DNA of 64,000 nt from Rubrivivax sp. (GTDB taxonomy: Bacteria; Pseudomonadota; Gammaproteobacteria; Burkholderiales; Burkholderiaceae_C): contig JADJYX010000041.1 in the NCBI GenBank assembly GCA_016719535.1, forward strand, positions 62,001 to 126,000, given 5' to 3'. Shown piece by piece: positions 16,036-25,464 of the stretch. A program made the translations under genes and the position numbers. Every line of letters starts with the position of its first letter. Position 1 is the first letter of the stretch. The notes under the pieces are model-generated. The model was not told the origin of the DNA, ran no database searches, and saw only the letters and a list, made by a program, of their open reading frames with translations.

Positions 16036-17046
16036 ATGGAGTTCAAGGACTACTACCAGGTGCTGGGCGTGCCGCGCGACGCCACCGCCGAGCAGATCAA
16101 GAAGGCTTTCCGCCAGCTGGCGCGCAAATACCACCCCGACGTCAGCAAGGAGCCCGACGCTGCCGCGCGCATGAGCGAGGTCAACGAGGCCCATGCCGTG
16201 CTGTCGGACCCGGAGCGGCGCGCCGCCTACGATGCCGTCGGCCAGGGCCGCCGCCAGGGCGAGGCCTTCACGCCGCCGCCCGACTGGGACGCCGGCTTCG
16301 AATTCAGCGGCCGCGGTTTCGGCGATGGTGCCGACGCGGGCGATTTCAGCGACTTCTTCGCCGAACTGTTCGGCCGCGCGGGGTCCCGACCCAACGGCCG
16401 GGCGCGGCCGCGCGGTTTTGCCGCCGGCGAGGATCTGCACCGGCGCGGCGAGGACCACCACGCCAAGATCCTGCTCGACCTGGAAGACGCCTGGCGCGGT
16501 GCCACGCGGCAGATCGCGCTGCGCCTGCCGCAGCTCGGGCCCGATGGCCGCGTGCGCGTGGGCGAGCGCACGCTGGAGGTGCGCATCCCCGCCGGCGTCA
16601 GGCCCGGGCAGATGATCCGCCTGGCCGGCCAGGGCGGGCCGGGCCACGGCAGCGCGCCGGCCGGCGACCTGTTCCTGGAGGTGCATTTCCACCCGCACCC
16701 GCGCTTCCGCCTGGACGGCGGCACGCTGGTGGCCGAGCTGCCGGTGGCGCCATGGGAAGCGGCGCTGGGCGCCGTGGTGCCGGTGCGGCTGCCCGACGGC
16801 TCGACGCTGAAGGTGCGCGTGCCGGCCGATGCCCAGGGCGGGCGCATCCTGCGCGTGCCGGGCAAGGGCCTGCCGGGCGCCACCCCGGGCGACCTGGAAC
16901 TGGTGGTGCGCGTGCTGCTGCCCAGCGCCTGGGACCCGCGTGCGCGCAAACTCTACGAACAGATGGCCGCCGAGCTGACCGATTTCGACGCCCGCCAGGT
17001 GGCGGCTGCCGAGGCCGAGCGCCAACCGCACAAGGACCGCCGATGA
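16036..17046 (+). CDS. cbpA: DnaJ-class co-chaperone CbpA
   Basis: A 336-residue type II J-protein. The J domain (residues 1-70) has DYYQVLGVPRDAT and the HPD motif at 33-35 that stimulates DnaK ATPase. A Gly/Phe-rich linker (about 75-125, FGDGADAGDFSDFFAELFG) follows, then two C-terminal beta-barrel substrate domains (LDLEDAWRGATRQIALRLP and VPVRLPDGSTLKVRVPA). There is no zinc-finger domain, which separates it from DnaJ. The stop overlaps the cbpM start. A SELP-type remodelling role with DnaK is expected. Confidence 0.92.
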   Translation: MEFKDYYQVLGVPRDATAEQIKKAFRQLARKYHPDVSKEPDAAARMSEVNEAHAVLSDPERRAAYDAVGQGRRQGEAFTPPPDWDAGFEFSGRGFGDGADAGDFSDFFAELFGRAGSRPNGRARPRGFAAGEDLHRRGEDHHAKILLDLEDAWRGATRQIALRLPQLGPDGRVRVGERTLEVRIPAGVRPGQMIRLAGQGGPGHGSAPAGDLFLEVHFHPHPRFRLDGGTLVAELPVAPWEAALGAVVPVRLPDGSTLKVRVPADAQGGRILRVPGKGLPGATPGDLELVVRVLLPSAWDPRARKLYEQMAAELTDFDARQVAAAEAERQPHKDRR

Positions 17047-17359
17047 TGCGCAGCAACACGCCCGTGGACGCCCTGCTCGACGAGCTGTGGCTCGATCTGG
17101 ACCAGCTGTGCCGCGTGGCCGGCGTGCCCGCGCCCTGGGTCCGCCAGCGCGCGGCCGAAGGCCTGCTGGAACCCCGGCCGCTGGGCCCGCACGATGACTG
17201 GCGCTTCGACGCTGCGGCGCTGCGGCGCGTGCGCTGCATGCAACGCATCGAGCGCGACTTCGACGCCGTGCCCGAACTGGCCGCGCTGGTGGCCGACCTG
17301 GAAGACGAGATCGCACGGCTGCGCGCCGAACTCGCCGGCATCCGCCGGGGCCTCGGCCG

Positions 17360-17363
<4 letters not shown>
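17043..17363 (+). CDS. cbpM: CbpM-like chaperone modulator
   Basis: A 106-residue MerR-like/CbpM protein starting at ATG 17043, overlapping the cbpA stop. LDLDQLCRVAGVPAPWVRQRAAEGLLEP is the helix-turn-helix-like core, WRFDAAALRRVRCMQRIERDF the second part, and the C-terminus (LVADLEDEIARLRAELAGI) is a coiled coil. In E. coli CbpM binds the CbpA J domain and inhibits it. The order cbpA-cbpM supports the assignment. ftsH starts in an ATGA overlap with its stop. Confidence 0.85.
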
Positions 17364-19207
<1,844 letters not shown>

Positions 19208-19224
19208 GCAAGACCCCCGGGGCG

Positions 19225-20343
19225 TCACCCGGCGCCGCCTGGGCCGCCTGACCCTCCGTCAGCAGGCCGTTGCAGCCGCCGCGCCAGCAACCGGTTCTGA
19301 TGCGCTTCGCCCTCGAAGCGGTACCAGGTCTGGCCATGGTCCGCATAGCCGCGGGCGGCGTAGAAGGCCAGCGCCCGCCGGTTGTGCACCCAGGGCGTGA
19401 GCCACAGCACGCGCGCACCGCGCGCGGCGGCCACCGCCTCGGCCGCGCGCAGCAGCCGCGTGCCCAGCCCGGCGCCGGTGAAGGGCTCCTGCACATACAG
19501 GCGCAGCAATTCGGCCGCCGGCCCGGGCGGCGCCAGGTCGTGCACTGCCCCCAGCGTGACCTGCGCAAAACCGACCAGGTGGCCATCCTGCTCGGCCACC
19601 AGGAAGCGCGTGTCAGGGTCCCGCAACTGGGCGGCCATGGTCTCGGTGGCGAAGGTGCCCAGCACCTCGCGCGCCACCGTCGGCCGGATGCCGGCGCCGG
19701 CATAGGTGTCGAGGAAGACCTGCAGCCCCAGCACGCCCAGGCACAGCGCATCGTCGGGCCTGGCGTCGCGGATGAGCGGCGCAGGGGCAGGGGTGACGGC
19801 GCGGGCGGCGGCCCCGCGCGGCAGCCGCCCGCCGGCACCGCTGGGCCGGCGCAACGCCCAGCGCTCGTGGTCGCGCCAGCGGCCGCCGATCTTCAGATAG
19901 CCCGGCGAGCAGCCTTCGCGCTCGAAGCCGCAACGGCGCACGAGCGCGATCGAGGCCGCATTGCCGGGCTGGATGTTGGCCTCCAGCCGGTGCAGCCCGA
20001 GCGAGCGGAAGGCATGGCGCGCCAGCGCCGCCAGCCCCGCCGCCATCAGGCCCTGGCGCTCGAACCCCGCGAAGGCGTAATAGCCGAGGTAGCCGCTGCA
20101 CAAGGCACCGTGCACGACATGGGTCAGGCTGATGGCGCCGGCCAGCGCGCCGGTCGATGCCTGCACGACGACGAATCCGTGGTCTTGCCTGCCGTCGAAA
20201 CGCGCCAGGTGGCGGTCGAAGGCCGCCGCGTCGCAGGGGGCCGTCACCCAGGGCCGGTGCAGATGCCGGCTGGCACGCGCGGCGGCGACGAAGGCGTCGC
20301 GGTCAGCGGCGGTCAGCGGCCGCAGGGCGATGCGCGCGCTCAC
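19225..20343 (-). CDS. Tandem GNAT acetyltransferase fusion
   Basis: A 372-residue protein from GTG 20343, preceded by GGAGG. Residues 1-170 form a RimJ/RimL-type GNAT domain: SARIALRPLTAADRDAF, LGYYAFAGFERQGLMAAGL with the acetyl-CoA loop, RLEANIQPGNAASIALVRR and FEREG. After an Ala/Pro linker, residues 190-355 form a second GNAT domain: IRDARPDDALCLGVLG, LYVQEPFTGAGLGTRLL (Q/RxxGxG/A-type loop) and NRRALAFYAARGY. The first resembles N-terminal acetylases of ribosomal proteins, the second small-molecule acetylases. The start codon overlaps the stop of the small membrane protein gene (GTGA). Confidence 0.85.
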   Translation of the reverse strand: MSARIALRPLTAADRDAFVAAARASRHLHRPWVTAPCDAAAFDRHLARFDGRQDHGFVVVQASTGALAGAISLTHVVHGALCSGYLGYYAFAGFERQGLMAAGLAALARHAFRSLGLHRLEANIQPGNAASIALVRRCGFEREGCSPGYLKIGGRWRDHERWALRRPSGAGGRLPRGAAARAVTPAPAPLIRDARPDDALCLGVLGLQVFLDTYAGAGIRPTVAREVLGTFATETMAAQLRDPDTRFLVAEQDGHLVGFAQVTLGAVHDLAPPGPAAELLRLYVQEPFTGAGLGTRLLRAAEAVAAARGARVLWLTPWVHNRRALAFYAARGYADHGQTWYRFEGEAHQNRLLARRLQRPADGGSGGPGGAG

Positions 20344-20600
20344 CGGTTGCCTCCGTGGCGGGCTCCCTGCCCCGCGTCCGTCGGCGGGGCGGTGTCCTCC
20401 GGGTGGCCAGTGCGCCGCGGTGCGCCGCCGGGCGGCGGCTGGCAGCGCGTCGGATCGGCAACGAACAGCCAGCCCAGCGCGATCACCGCCGGCAGCGCCA
20501 GAAACCAGCGTCCGTCGCCCGTCAGCCACTGCCCGACGGCGCCGATGCCGGCACCGAGCGCCGAACAGGCCAGCAGCAGCGCGAGACGGCGGCCGACCAT
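20340..20600 (-). CDS. Small hypothetical membrane protein
   Basis: An 86-residue protein with two hydrophobic segments (RLALLLACSALGAGIGAVG and FLALPAVIALGWLFVA) and a charged Pro-rich tail after residue 52. It overlaps the downstream GNAT gene by four bases and begins three bases after the methyltransferase stop, so it belongs to a three-gene minus-strand unit. No family recognised. Confidence 0.6.
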   Translation of the reverse strand: MVGRRLALLLACSALGAGIGAVGQWLTGDGRWFLALPAVIALGWLFVADPTRCQPPPGGAPRRTGHPEDTAPPTDAGQGARHGGNR

Positions 20601-20603
20601 GTT

Positions 20604-21230
20604 TCAGGCGCGCGGCGGGCGCGGTCCGGTGCCGCCGGGCTTGCGGGCGATGACGGTGTCGAAGGCCTTCAGCGTGCCGCGCGGCGCGGGGAAGGTCTCG
20701 TGCCGCAGGTCGAGGATCTCCCAGCCGGCAAAGTACCCGCCGAGCTCGTCGCGCGCGAACAGGCAATGGCCGGCGGGGTCGAACATGTCGAGGAAGGTGG
20801 TGCCCGCCACCAGCACGTTGACGACCGCCACGCCGCCGGGGCGCAGTTGCGCCTGCAGCTGGCGCAGCCGCGCCTGCGCGGTCGGGCAGTCGAAGAACAT
20901 CAGCAGCCCGATGCAGGCGACGGCGTCGAAATCCCCGTCGGGCCCGTGCGTACGCAGATCGGCCACGCGCGCCTCCAGGGTCAGCGATTCGGCCGCCGCC
21001 TGCCGCTGCAGATGCTCGATCGCCGTGCGGCTGCCGTCCAGCGCCAGCACGCGGCAGCCGCGCCGGGCCGCGGCCAGCGCCAGGTTGCCCAGGCCGCAGC
21101 CGAGATCGAGCACACGGCCGTGCAGCCAGGGCAGCGCACGCTGCTCGAACGGGTTGAGCGCTGGCTCCGCGTCGTGCAGCTGGCGCTCGAACTGGGCATC
21201 GAAGAAGCGGATGCTGGTGTCGGCGCTCAT
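20604..21230 (-). CDS. Class I SAM-dependent methyltransferase (TehB-like)
   Basis: A 208-residue Rossmann-fold methyltransferase. Motif I is VLDLGCGLGNLALAAA at about residues 40-55, the acidic end of strand 2 is VLALDGS, and the post-motif region is VACIGLLMFFDCP. Start at MSADTSIRFF (21230). The end (LDLRHETFPAPRGTLKAFDTV) resembles TehB-type methyltransferases of tellurite resistance, but the substrate cannot be deduced. It is first in a minus-strand unit with the small membrane protein and the GNAT fusion. Confidence 0.8.
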   Translation of the reverse strand: MSADTSIRFFDAQFERQLHDAEPALNPFEQRALPWLHGRVLDLGCGLGNLALAAARRGCRVLALDGSRTAIEHLQRQAAAESLTLEARVADLRTHGPDGDFDAVACIGLLMFFDCPTAQARLRQLQAQLRPGGVAVVNVLVAGTTFLDMFDPAGHCLFARDELGGYFAGWEILDLRHETFPAPRGTLKAFDTVIARKPGGTGPRPPRA

Positions 21231-21529
21231 GGGGGGGTCAGGTTGACGGCGGCCGAGGGACAGGGACGATGGGTCGATGCCGGGCACACCAGCCTGGGCA
21301 CCAGGGTATACATGAAGTCCAGATGCACTGGCAACGGCATGCCGCGCGACCGCCGGCGAGACCTTGGCCAGCCACTGGCGTTCAGGTTGGGAGGGCCGTG
21401 CGCGGACACGGCCTGACCAGGTCGCACGGCCGTTACCGCATCGACGCGGCCACGGAAGGCATCCGGGTAAGTGAGAGGCAGTCGGGTCCGGCCGACGTTC
21501 GATACACTGATTTGCCAGCCGATCGCGCC
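21231..21529. other. Divergent intergenic region
   Basis: About 300 bases between the methyltransferase and the caspase-like gene. It must hold both promoters. TACACT at 21503-21508 is a possible -10 for the caspase gene, without a convincing -35. No conserved small gene or RNA structure was recognised. Confidence 0.4.
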
Positions 21530-22645
21530 ATGACTGCTCATCTTTCGGTCCTGAAAGCCGCCCTGGCCGTCGTGCTGTGCGGCGCTGCCGCGCTGCCCCT
21601 TCCGGCGCAGTCCGCAGCCCCCAGGGTGGCACTGGTGATCGGCAATGCCGCCTACCAGAAGATCGAACCGCTGAAGAACCCCCGCAACGACGCCGACGAC
21701 GTGTGCGCCACGCTCAAACGTCTGGCGTTCCGGGTGCATTGCCATTTCGACCTGGCTTCGCGTGGCGATCTGCGGCAAGCGGTACGCGCCTTCGCTTCCG
21801 AACTCGGGCCGGACACGGTGGCGCTGTTCTACTTCGCGGGCCACGCGGTGCAGTCACGCGGTGACAACTACCTCTTGCCGGTGGCCATCGCGCCAGAGAC
21901 CGCACTCGACATCGAAGACGACGGCCTCAGCCTGAGCTACTTGCTGCGCACGCTGGAGGAAGCTCGCAGTGCGCCCAACATCGTGATCGTCGATGCCTGC
22001 CGCAACGAGCCCTTCGCGCGCAGTCCTTCGCTCAAGTTTGCACGCGGCCTGGCACGGGTCGATCCGCCCGTGGGCACCGTGCTGGCCTATGCCACGGCGC
22101 CAGGCGGGTTGGCCCTGGACGGCGTTGACCGCAACGGCCTGTTCACCAAGCACCTGCTGATGCATTTGGCAGCCCCGGGGCTGCGTCTGGCCGACCTGTT
22201 CCAGCTGGTGGCGCGAGGCGTGGAAGACGAGGCTCGCATGCGCTATCGCTTCGAGCAGGTGCCGTATCGCAGCCTGTCCTATGCCGGCTCGCTGTGCCTG
22301 GCGGGGTGTGACGACCAGCGCCTGGCCGATCAGATGGCCGAGCTGCGCGCCCGCAGCGAGGCGGCCGCGCAGCGCATCCAGGCGCTGGAGCGGGAGAATG
22401 CGCGCCTGGCCAGTGGCCGTAGCGACGCGAGCTCGAGTGGCGAGGTCCAGGCCCGCGAGACCGAGCTGCTGCAGCTGCGCACCCAGCTGCAAGCCCTGCG
22501 CGCGCAAGGCCTGCAGCTCGAGGAGTACCAGCGCCGCATCAAGGCGCTGGAGCGCGACAACGAGGAGAAGTCGCGTCGCCTCGGTGAACGGGATCCACCG
22601 GTTTCGCCTCCGGCCACGAGAACCATCGTCGTACCCAGCTTCTGA
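21530..22645 (+). CDS. Exported caspase-family (C14) protein with coiled-coil tail
   Basis: A 371-residue protein. Residues 1-28 form a signal peptide (LKAALAVVLCGAAALPLPAQS). The caspase-like domain (about 31-250) begins RVALVIGNAAYQKIEPLKNP and carries the catalytic dyad His105 (YFAGHAVQ) and Cys157 (IVDACRNEP). LAYATAPGGLALDG and NGLFTKHLLMHL are further family blocks. Residues 280-350 are a long heptad coiled coil rich in Glu, Gln and Arg. Export suggests a periplasmic metacaspase-like peptidase. An outer-membrane-like protein is encoded 74 bases downstream and may be its partner. Confidence 0.85.
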   Translation: MTAHLSVLKAALAVVLCGAAALPLPAQSAAPRVALVIGNAAYQKIEPLKNPRNDADDVCATLKRLAFRVHCHFDLASRGDLRQAVRAFASELGPDTVALFYFAGHAVQSRGDNYLLPVAIAPETALDIEDDGLSLSYLLRTLEEARSAPNIVIVDACRNEPFARSPSLKFARGLARVDPPVGTVLAYATAPGGLALDGVDRNGLFTKHLLMHLAAPGLRLADLFQLVARGVEDEARMRYRFEQVPYRSLSYAGSLCLAGCDDQRLADQMAELRARSEAAAQRIQALERENARLASGRSDASSSGEVQARETELLQLRTQLQALRAQGLQLEEYQRRIKALERDNEEKSRRLGERDPPVSPPATRTIVVPSF

Positions 22646-22719
22646 GTCTTCGTCAAACCGCGGCAGGCCCCGCACCCGCCAGCGGCACCCTTTGTCCCCC
22701 ACCAACATCGCAGGTCCTC

Positions 22720-23559
22720 ATGCATCAACGCCACGTCGTCACCCGTCTCGCCGCCGTCGCTGCCCTGGCGAGCGCCTTGCCTGTCCATGCGCAGCAGGTC
22801 GACTCGGCGGCATCACCATGGACCGTCTTCGGCGCCCAGCGCTTCTGGTTCGCCACGCAGAGCGTCAAGGTTCTCGATGCCGGCCTGTCGGTCCCTGGCA
22901 CTGCCGCCGCGCCGGTGTTGCAGACACGACTGGCCGAGATCACCTCGTCGAACGTCGTGCCCATCACGGCGCTCGGGGTGCGCTACGGCAAGGCGCTGGC
23001 AACGGTATCGGTATTGCCCTCCACCGGCTTTGATTCCGGCGGCCTGATGGGGGGCAGCCAGATCCGCCGCCAGGAATTCGACCTCAGCGTGGGCTACCAG
23101 GCATTGCCGGCGACGACCGTATCGCTGATCTACAAGCGCGGCAAGGCATCGCCAACCATCACGCAGGCCGCCCGTGATCTGCTCGGGCTGTCCGAGGGGG
23201 AGGGCTCGGGCAATGCCGTGCTGCTGGGCCTGAGCACCAGTGCCGCGCTGCAGGGTGCACTGTCCCTGTATGCCAACCTGGCCTATGGCGGAGGCCGCTG
23301 GACGGCGGTCGACATCCCCGGGCAGTCCAACCGCTACCCGTCGCGCTACACGGTGGCGGATTTCGGCCTCGCCTGGAGAGCCGGTGGCCCGGCCAACGTC
23401 ACGCTGCAGCTGGGCTACCGCACCCAGACGCTCACGCTCAAACGCGTCGATCTGCCGGTCTACAGCCTGGATGCACCGCCACAACTGCTGGCCAGTCCAC
23501 GCGTGAATGCACCGTCGACGACACAGGGCGTGGTGCTGAGCGTCGGCGCCGCATTCTGA
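22720..23559 (+). CDS. Hypothetical outer-membrane beta-barrel protein
   Basis: A 279-residue protein with a clear signal peptide (residues 1-24, ending VHAQ). Alternating beta-strand patterns (TALGVRYGKALATVSVLPS, FDLSVGYQALPATTVSLIY, VTLQLGYRTQTLTLK) run to a C-terminal Phe (VVLSVGAAF), the usual signature for barrel insertion by BAM. Family not recognised. It is probably co-transcribed with the caspase-like gene, which raises the idea of a surface or transport role linked to that peptidase. Confidence 0.65.
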   Translation: MHQRHVVTRLAAVAALASALPVHAQQVDSAASPWTVFGAQRFWFATQSVKVLDAGLSVPGTAAAPVLQTRLAEITSSNVVPITALGVRYGKALATVSVLPSTGFDSGGLMGGSQIRRQEFDLSVGYQALPATTVSLIYKRGKASPTITQAARDLLGLSEGEGSGNAVLLGLSTSAALQGALSLYANLAYGGGRWTAVDIPGQSNRYPSRYTVADFGLAWRAGGPANVTLQLGYRTQTLTLKRVDLPVYSLDAPPQLLASPRVNAPSTTQGVVLSVGAAF

Positions 23560-23652
23560 GGACTGCGCCCCGTTTGCCATTGGCGCACGGCCACGCGCCT
23601 GGCCGCGTCTCGGTGGACGATGCCGGCACCCGGCCGGCATCGCGCCATCGGC

Positions 23653-25401
23653 TCACATCGACAGCGAGCCCTCGCGGAACTCGGTCCTGTCCAGCCACAC
23701 ATTGACGAGCACCGGCCGCCCGCCGGCGGCCAGTTGCTGCGCGCGGCGCAGCGCCGGCTCCACCTCGTCGGCATGCCTGACCACGAGGCCCTCGGCGCCG
23801 AAGCCGGCGGCCACCGCGTGATAGTCGGTGCGCGCCAGCACGGTCGCCACGTCGTCCTTGAGCATCTTGACCTGCTCGCGCGCGATCTGCGTCCAGCCGG
23901 CGTCGTTGCCCACCACCGCGATGACCGGCAGGCCGTGGCGCACGAAGGTGTCGAACTCCGCCAGGCCATAGCCGCACGCACCGTCGCCCCAGACGATCCA
24001 GGTCTCGCGCCCGGGGCGCACGGTGGCCGCGCCGATGGCGAAGCCCGCGCCCACGCCCAGCGTGCCGAAGGCGCCCGGGTCCAGCCAGGCCAGCGGCCCG
24101 CGCGGGTGCAGCACATAGCTGGCGGTGCCGACGAAGTCGCCGCCATCGGCCACCAGCAGCGCATCGGACGCGGCCAGCCGCTCCAGCGTGCGGAAGAAGG
24201 CCAGCGGGTTGACATGCTCGCCGCGCGCGGCGGCCTGGCTGTCGATCTCGGCCTCGCGCGCGGCATCGCGCCGGCGCAGGGTGTCGATCCAGGCGCCGTG
24301 CTCGCGCGCCGTGACCGCAGCGGCCAGGTCCTGCAGGAAGAGACCCGCGTCGCCGATGGCCGCGATGTCGGGCTTGCGGTTGAGCTTCGCGTCCCTGGCG
24401 CTGCGGTTGGCGGCGATCAGCGTGGCGCTGCGGCGCACGTGACGGCCATAGTCGAGCCGGAAGTCGCAGGGCACGCCGGCCAGCAGCACGCAGTCGGCCT
24501 CGCGCAGCGCGTGGCGGCGGGCGTGGCGCTGTTGCAGCGGGTGTTCGCGCCCCAGCAGGCCGCGCGCCATGCCCGACAGGTAGACCGGCAGGCCGAGCGC
24601 CGTCACCGCCGCGGCCAGGCGGTCGGCCTCCTGCGACAGCACCAGCGCCTGGCTGCCGATCACCAGCAGCGGGCGCTCGGCCTTGGCCAGCGCCGCGGCG
24701 GCGGCGCGCAGCGCGGCATCGCCGGCCCGAGGCGGCAGCACGGCGCGCGCGGCGGCCGGGGTGGCATCGGCGCTGCCGTCGAACATCCGGCGCACATGGC
24801 GCTGCAGGTACCAGCGCAGCGCGCGCTCGGGCAGGCTGCTGCCCTTGCCGGCCGCGTCGGCATACCACTGGCGGATGCTGGCCTCGTCGTACAGCAGGTC
24901 GACCGGCGTCTCCACGAATACCGGGCCCGGCACGCCCTGCTGCGCCAGCGCCATCGCCTCGGCCACCGCGGGGCCGAGCTCGCGCACGCGCGTGACCTTG
25001 ATGAAGCGCTTGACGTGCGGCGCCACCAGCGGGCGCTGGTCGATGTCCTGCAGCGCGCCGCGGCCTTGCAGCGCGGTGGGCGCGGCGCCGCCGATCAGCA
25101 GCAGCGGGCTCTGCGCCAGCTGCGCATTCTTCAGCGCGGTGATGGTGTTGGTGATGCCCGGCCCGGCGGTGACCGCGGCCACGCCGGGGATGCCGGTCAG
25201 CCTCGCCGCGGCGTCGGCGGCGAAGACGGCGGTGGCCTCGTCGCGCATGTCGACGATGCGCAGGCCGCGTGCCTTGCACGCCGACAGGATGGGCGAGATG
25301 TGCCCGCCGCAGAGCGTGAAGATTTCTCGCACGCCGTGCGCCTGCAGCGCGTCGGCGACGCGGTCGCCGCCGTGAAGGGTGGCGCGGGCGGGTACGTTCA
25401 T
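23653..25401 (-). CDS. Thiamine-diphosphate enzyme, acetolactate synthase/HACL-like
   Basis: A 582-residue protein with the three-domain ThDP fold: N-terminal PYR domain with the catalytic Glu55 (DMRDEATAVFAADAAAR), a central domain with weak nucleotide-binding features (LLVIGSQALVLS), and a C-terminal PP domain with the ThDP/Mg motif GDGACGYGL starting at 472 and its ND about 27 residues later. It resembles the ILVBL/2-hydroxyacyl-CoA-lyase-like branch more than the IlvB large subunit, and no small regulatory subunit gene is adjacent. The substrate is uncertain. It is divergent from prsT across a 63-base gap. Confidence 0.8.
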   Translation of the reverse strand: MNVPARATLHGGDRVADALQAHGVREIFTLCGGHISPILSACKARGLRIVDMRDEATAVFAADAAARLTGIPGVAAVTAGPGITNTITALKNAQLAQSPLLLIGGAAPTALQGRGALQDIDQRPLVAPHVKRFIKVTRVRELGPAVAEAMALAQQGVPGPVFVETPVDLLYDEASIRQWYADAAGKGSSLPERALRWYLQRHVRRMFDGSADATPAAARAVLPPRAGDAALRAAAAALAKAERPLLVIGSQALVLSQEADRLAAAVTALGLPVYLSGMARGLLGREHPLQQRHARRHALREADCVLLAGVPCDFRLDYGRHVRRSATLIAANRSARDAKLNRKPDIAAIGDAGLFLQDLAAAVTAREHGAWIDTLRRRDAAREAEIDSQAAARGEHVNPLAFFRTLERLAASDALLVADGGDFVGTASYVLHPRGPLAWLDPGAFGTLGVGAGFAIGAATVRPGRETWIVWGDGACGYGLAEFDTFVRHGLPVIAVVGNDAGWTQIAREQVKMLKDDVATVLARTDYHAVAAGFGAEGLVVRHADEVEPALRRAQQLAAGGRPVLVNVWLDRTEFREGSLSM

Positions 25402-25464
25402 GGCAGCCTTGATGATTGTTGAATCGCGGGCCAGACTCGCGCGCAACGCATCGACAAAGGGAGC

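Noticed and set aside
23653..25401. Housekeeping acetolactate synthase ilvB
   Set aside because: No ilvH/ilvN small-subunit or ilvC gene is next to it and the N-terminal GGHISPIL region fits the HACL/ILVBL-like branch better.
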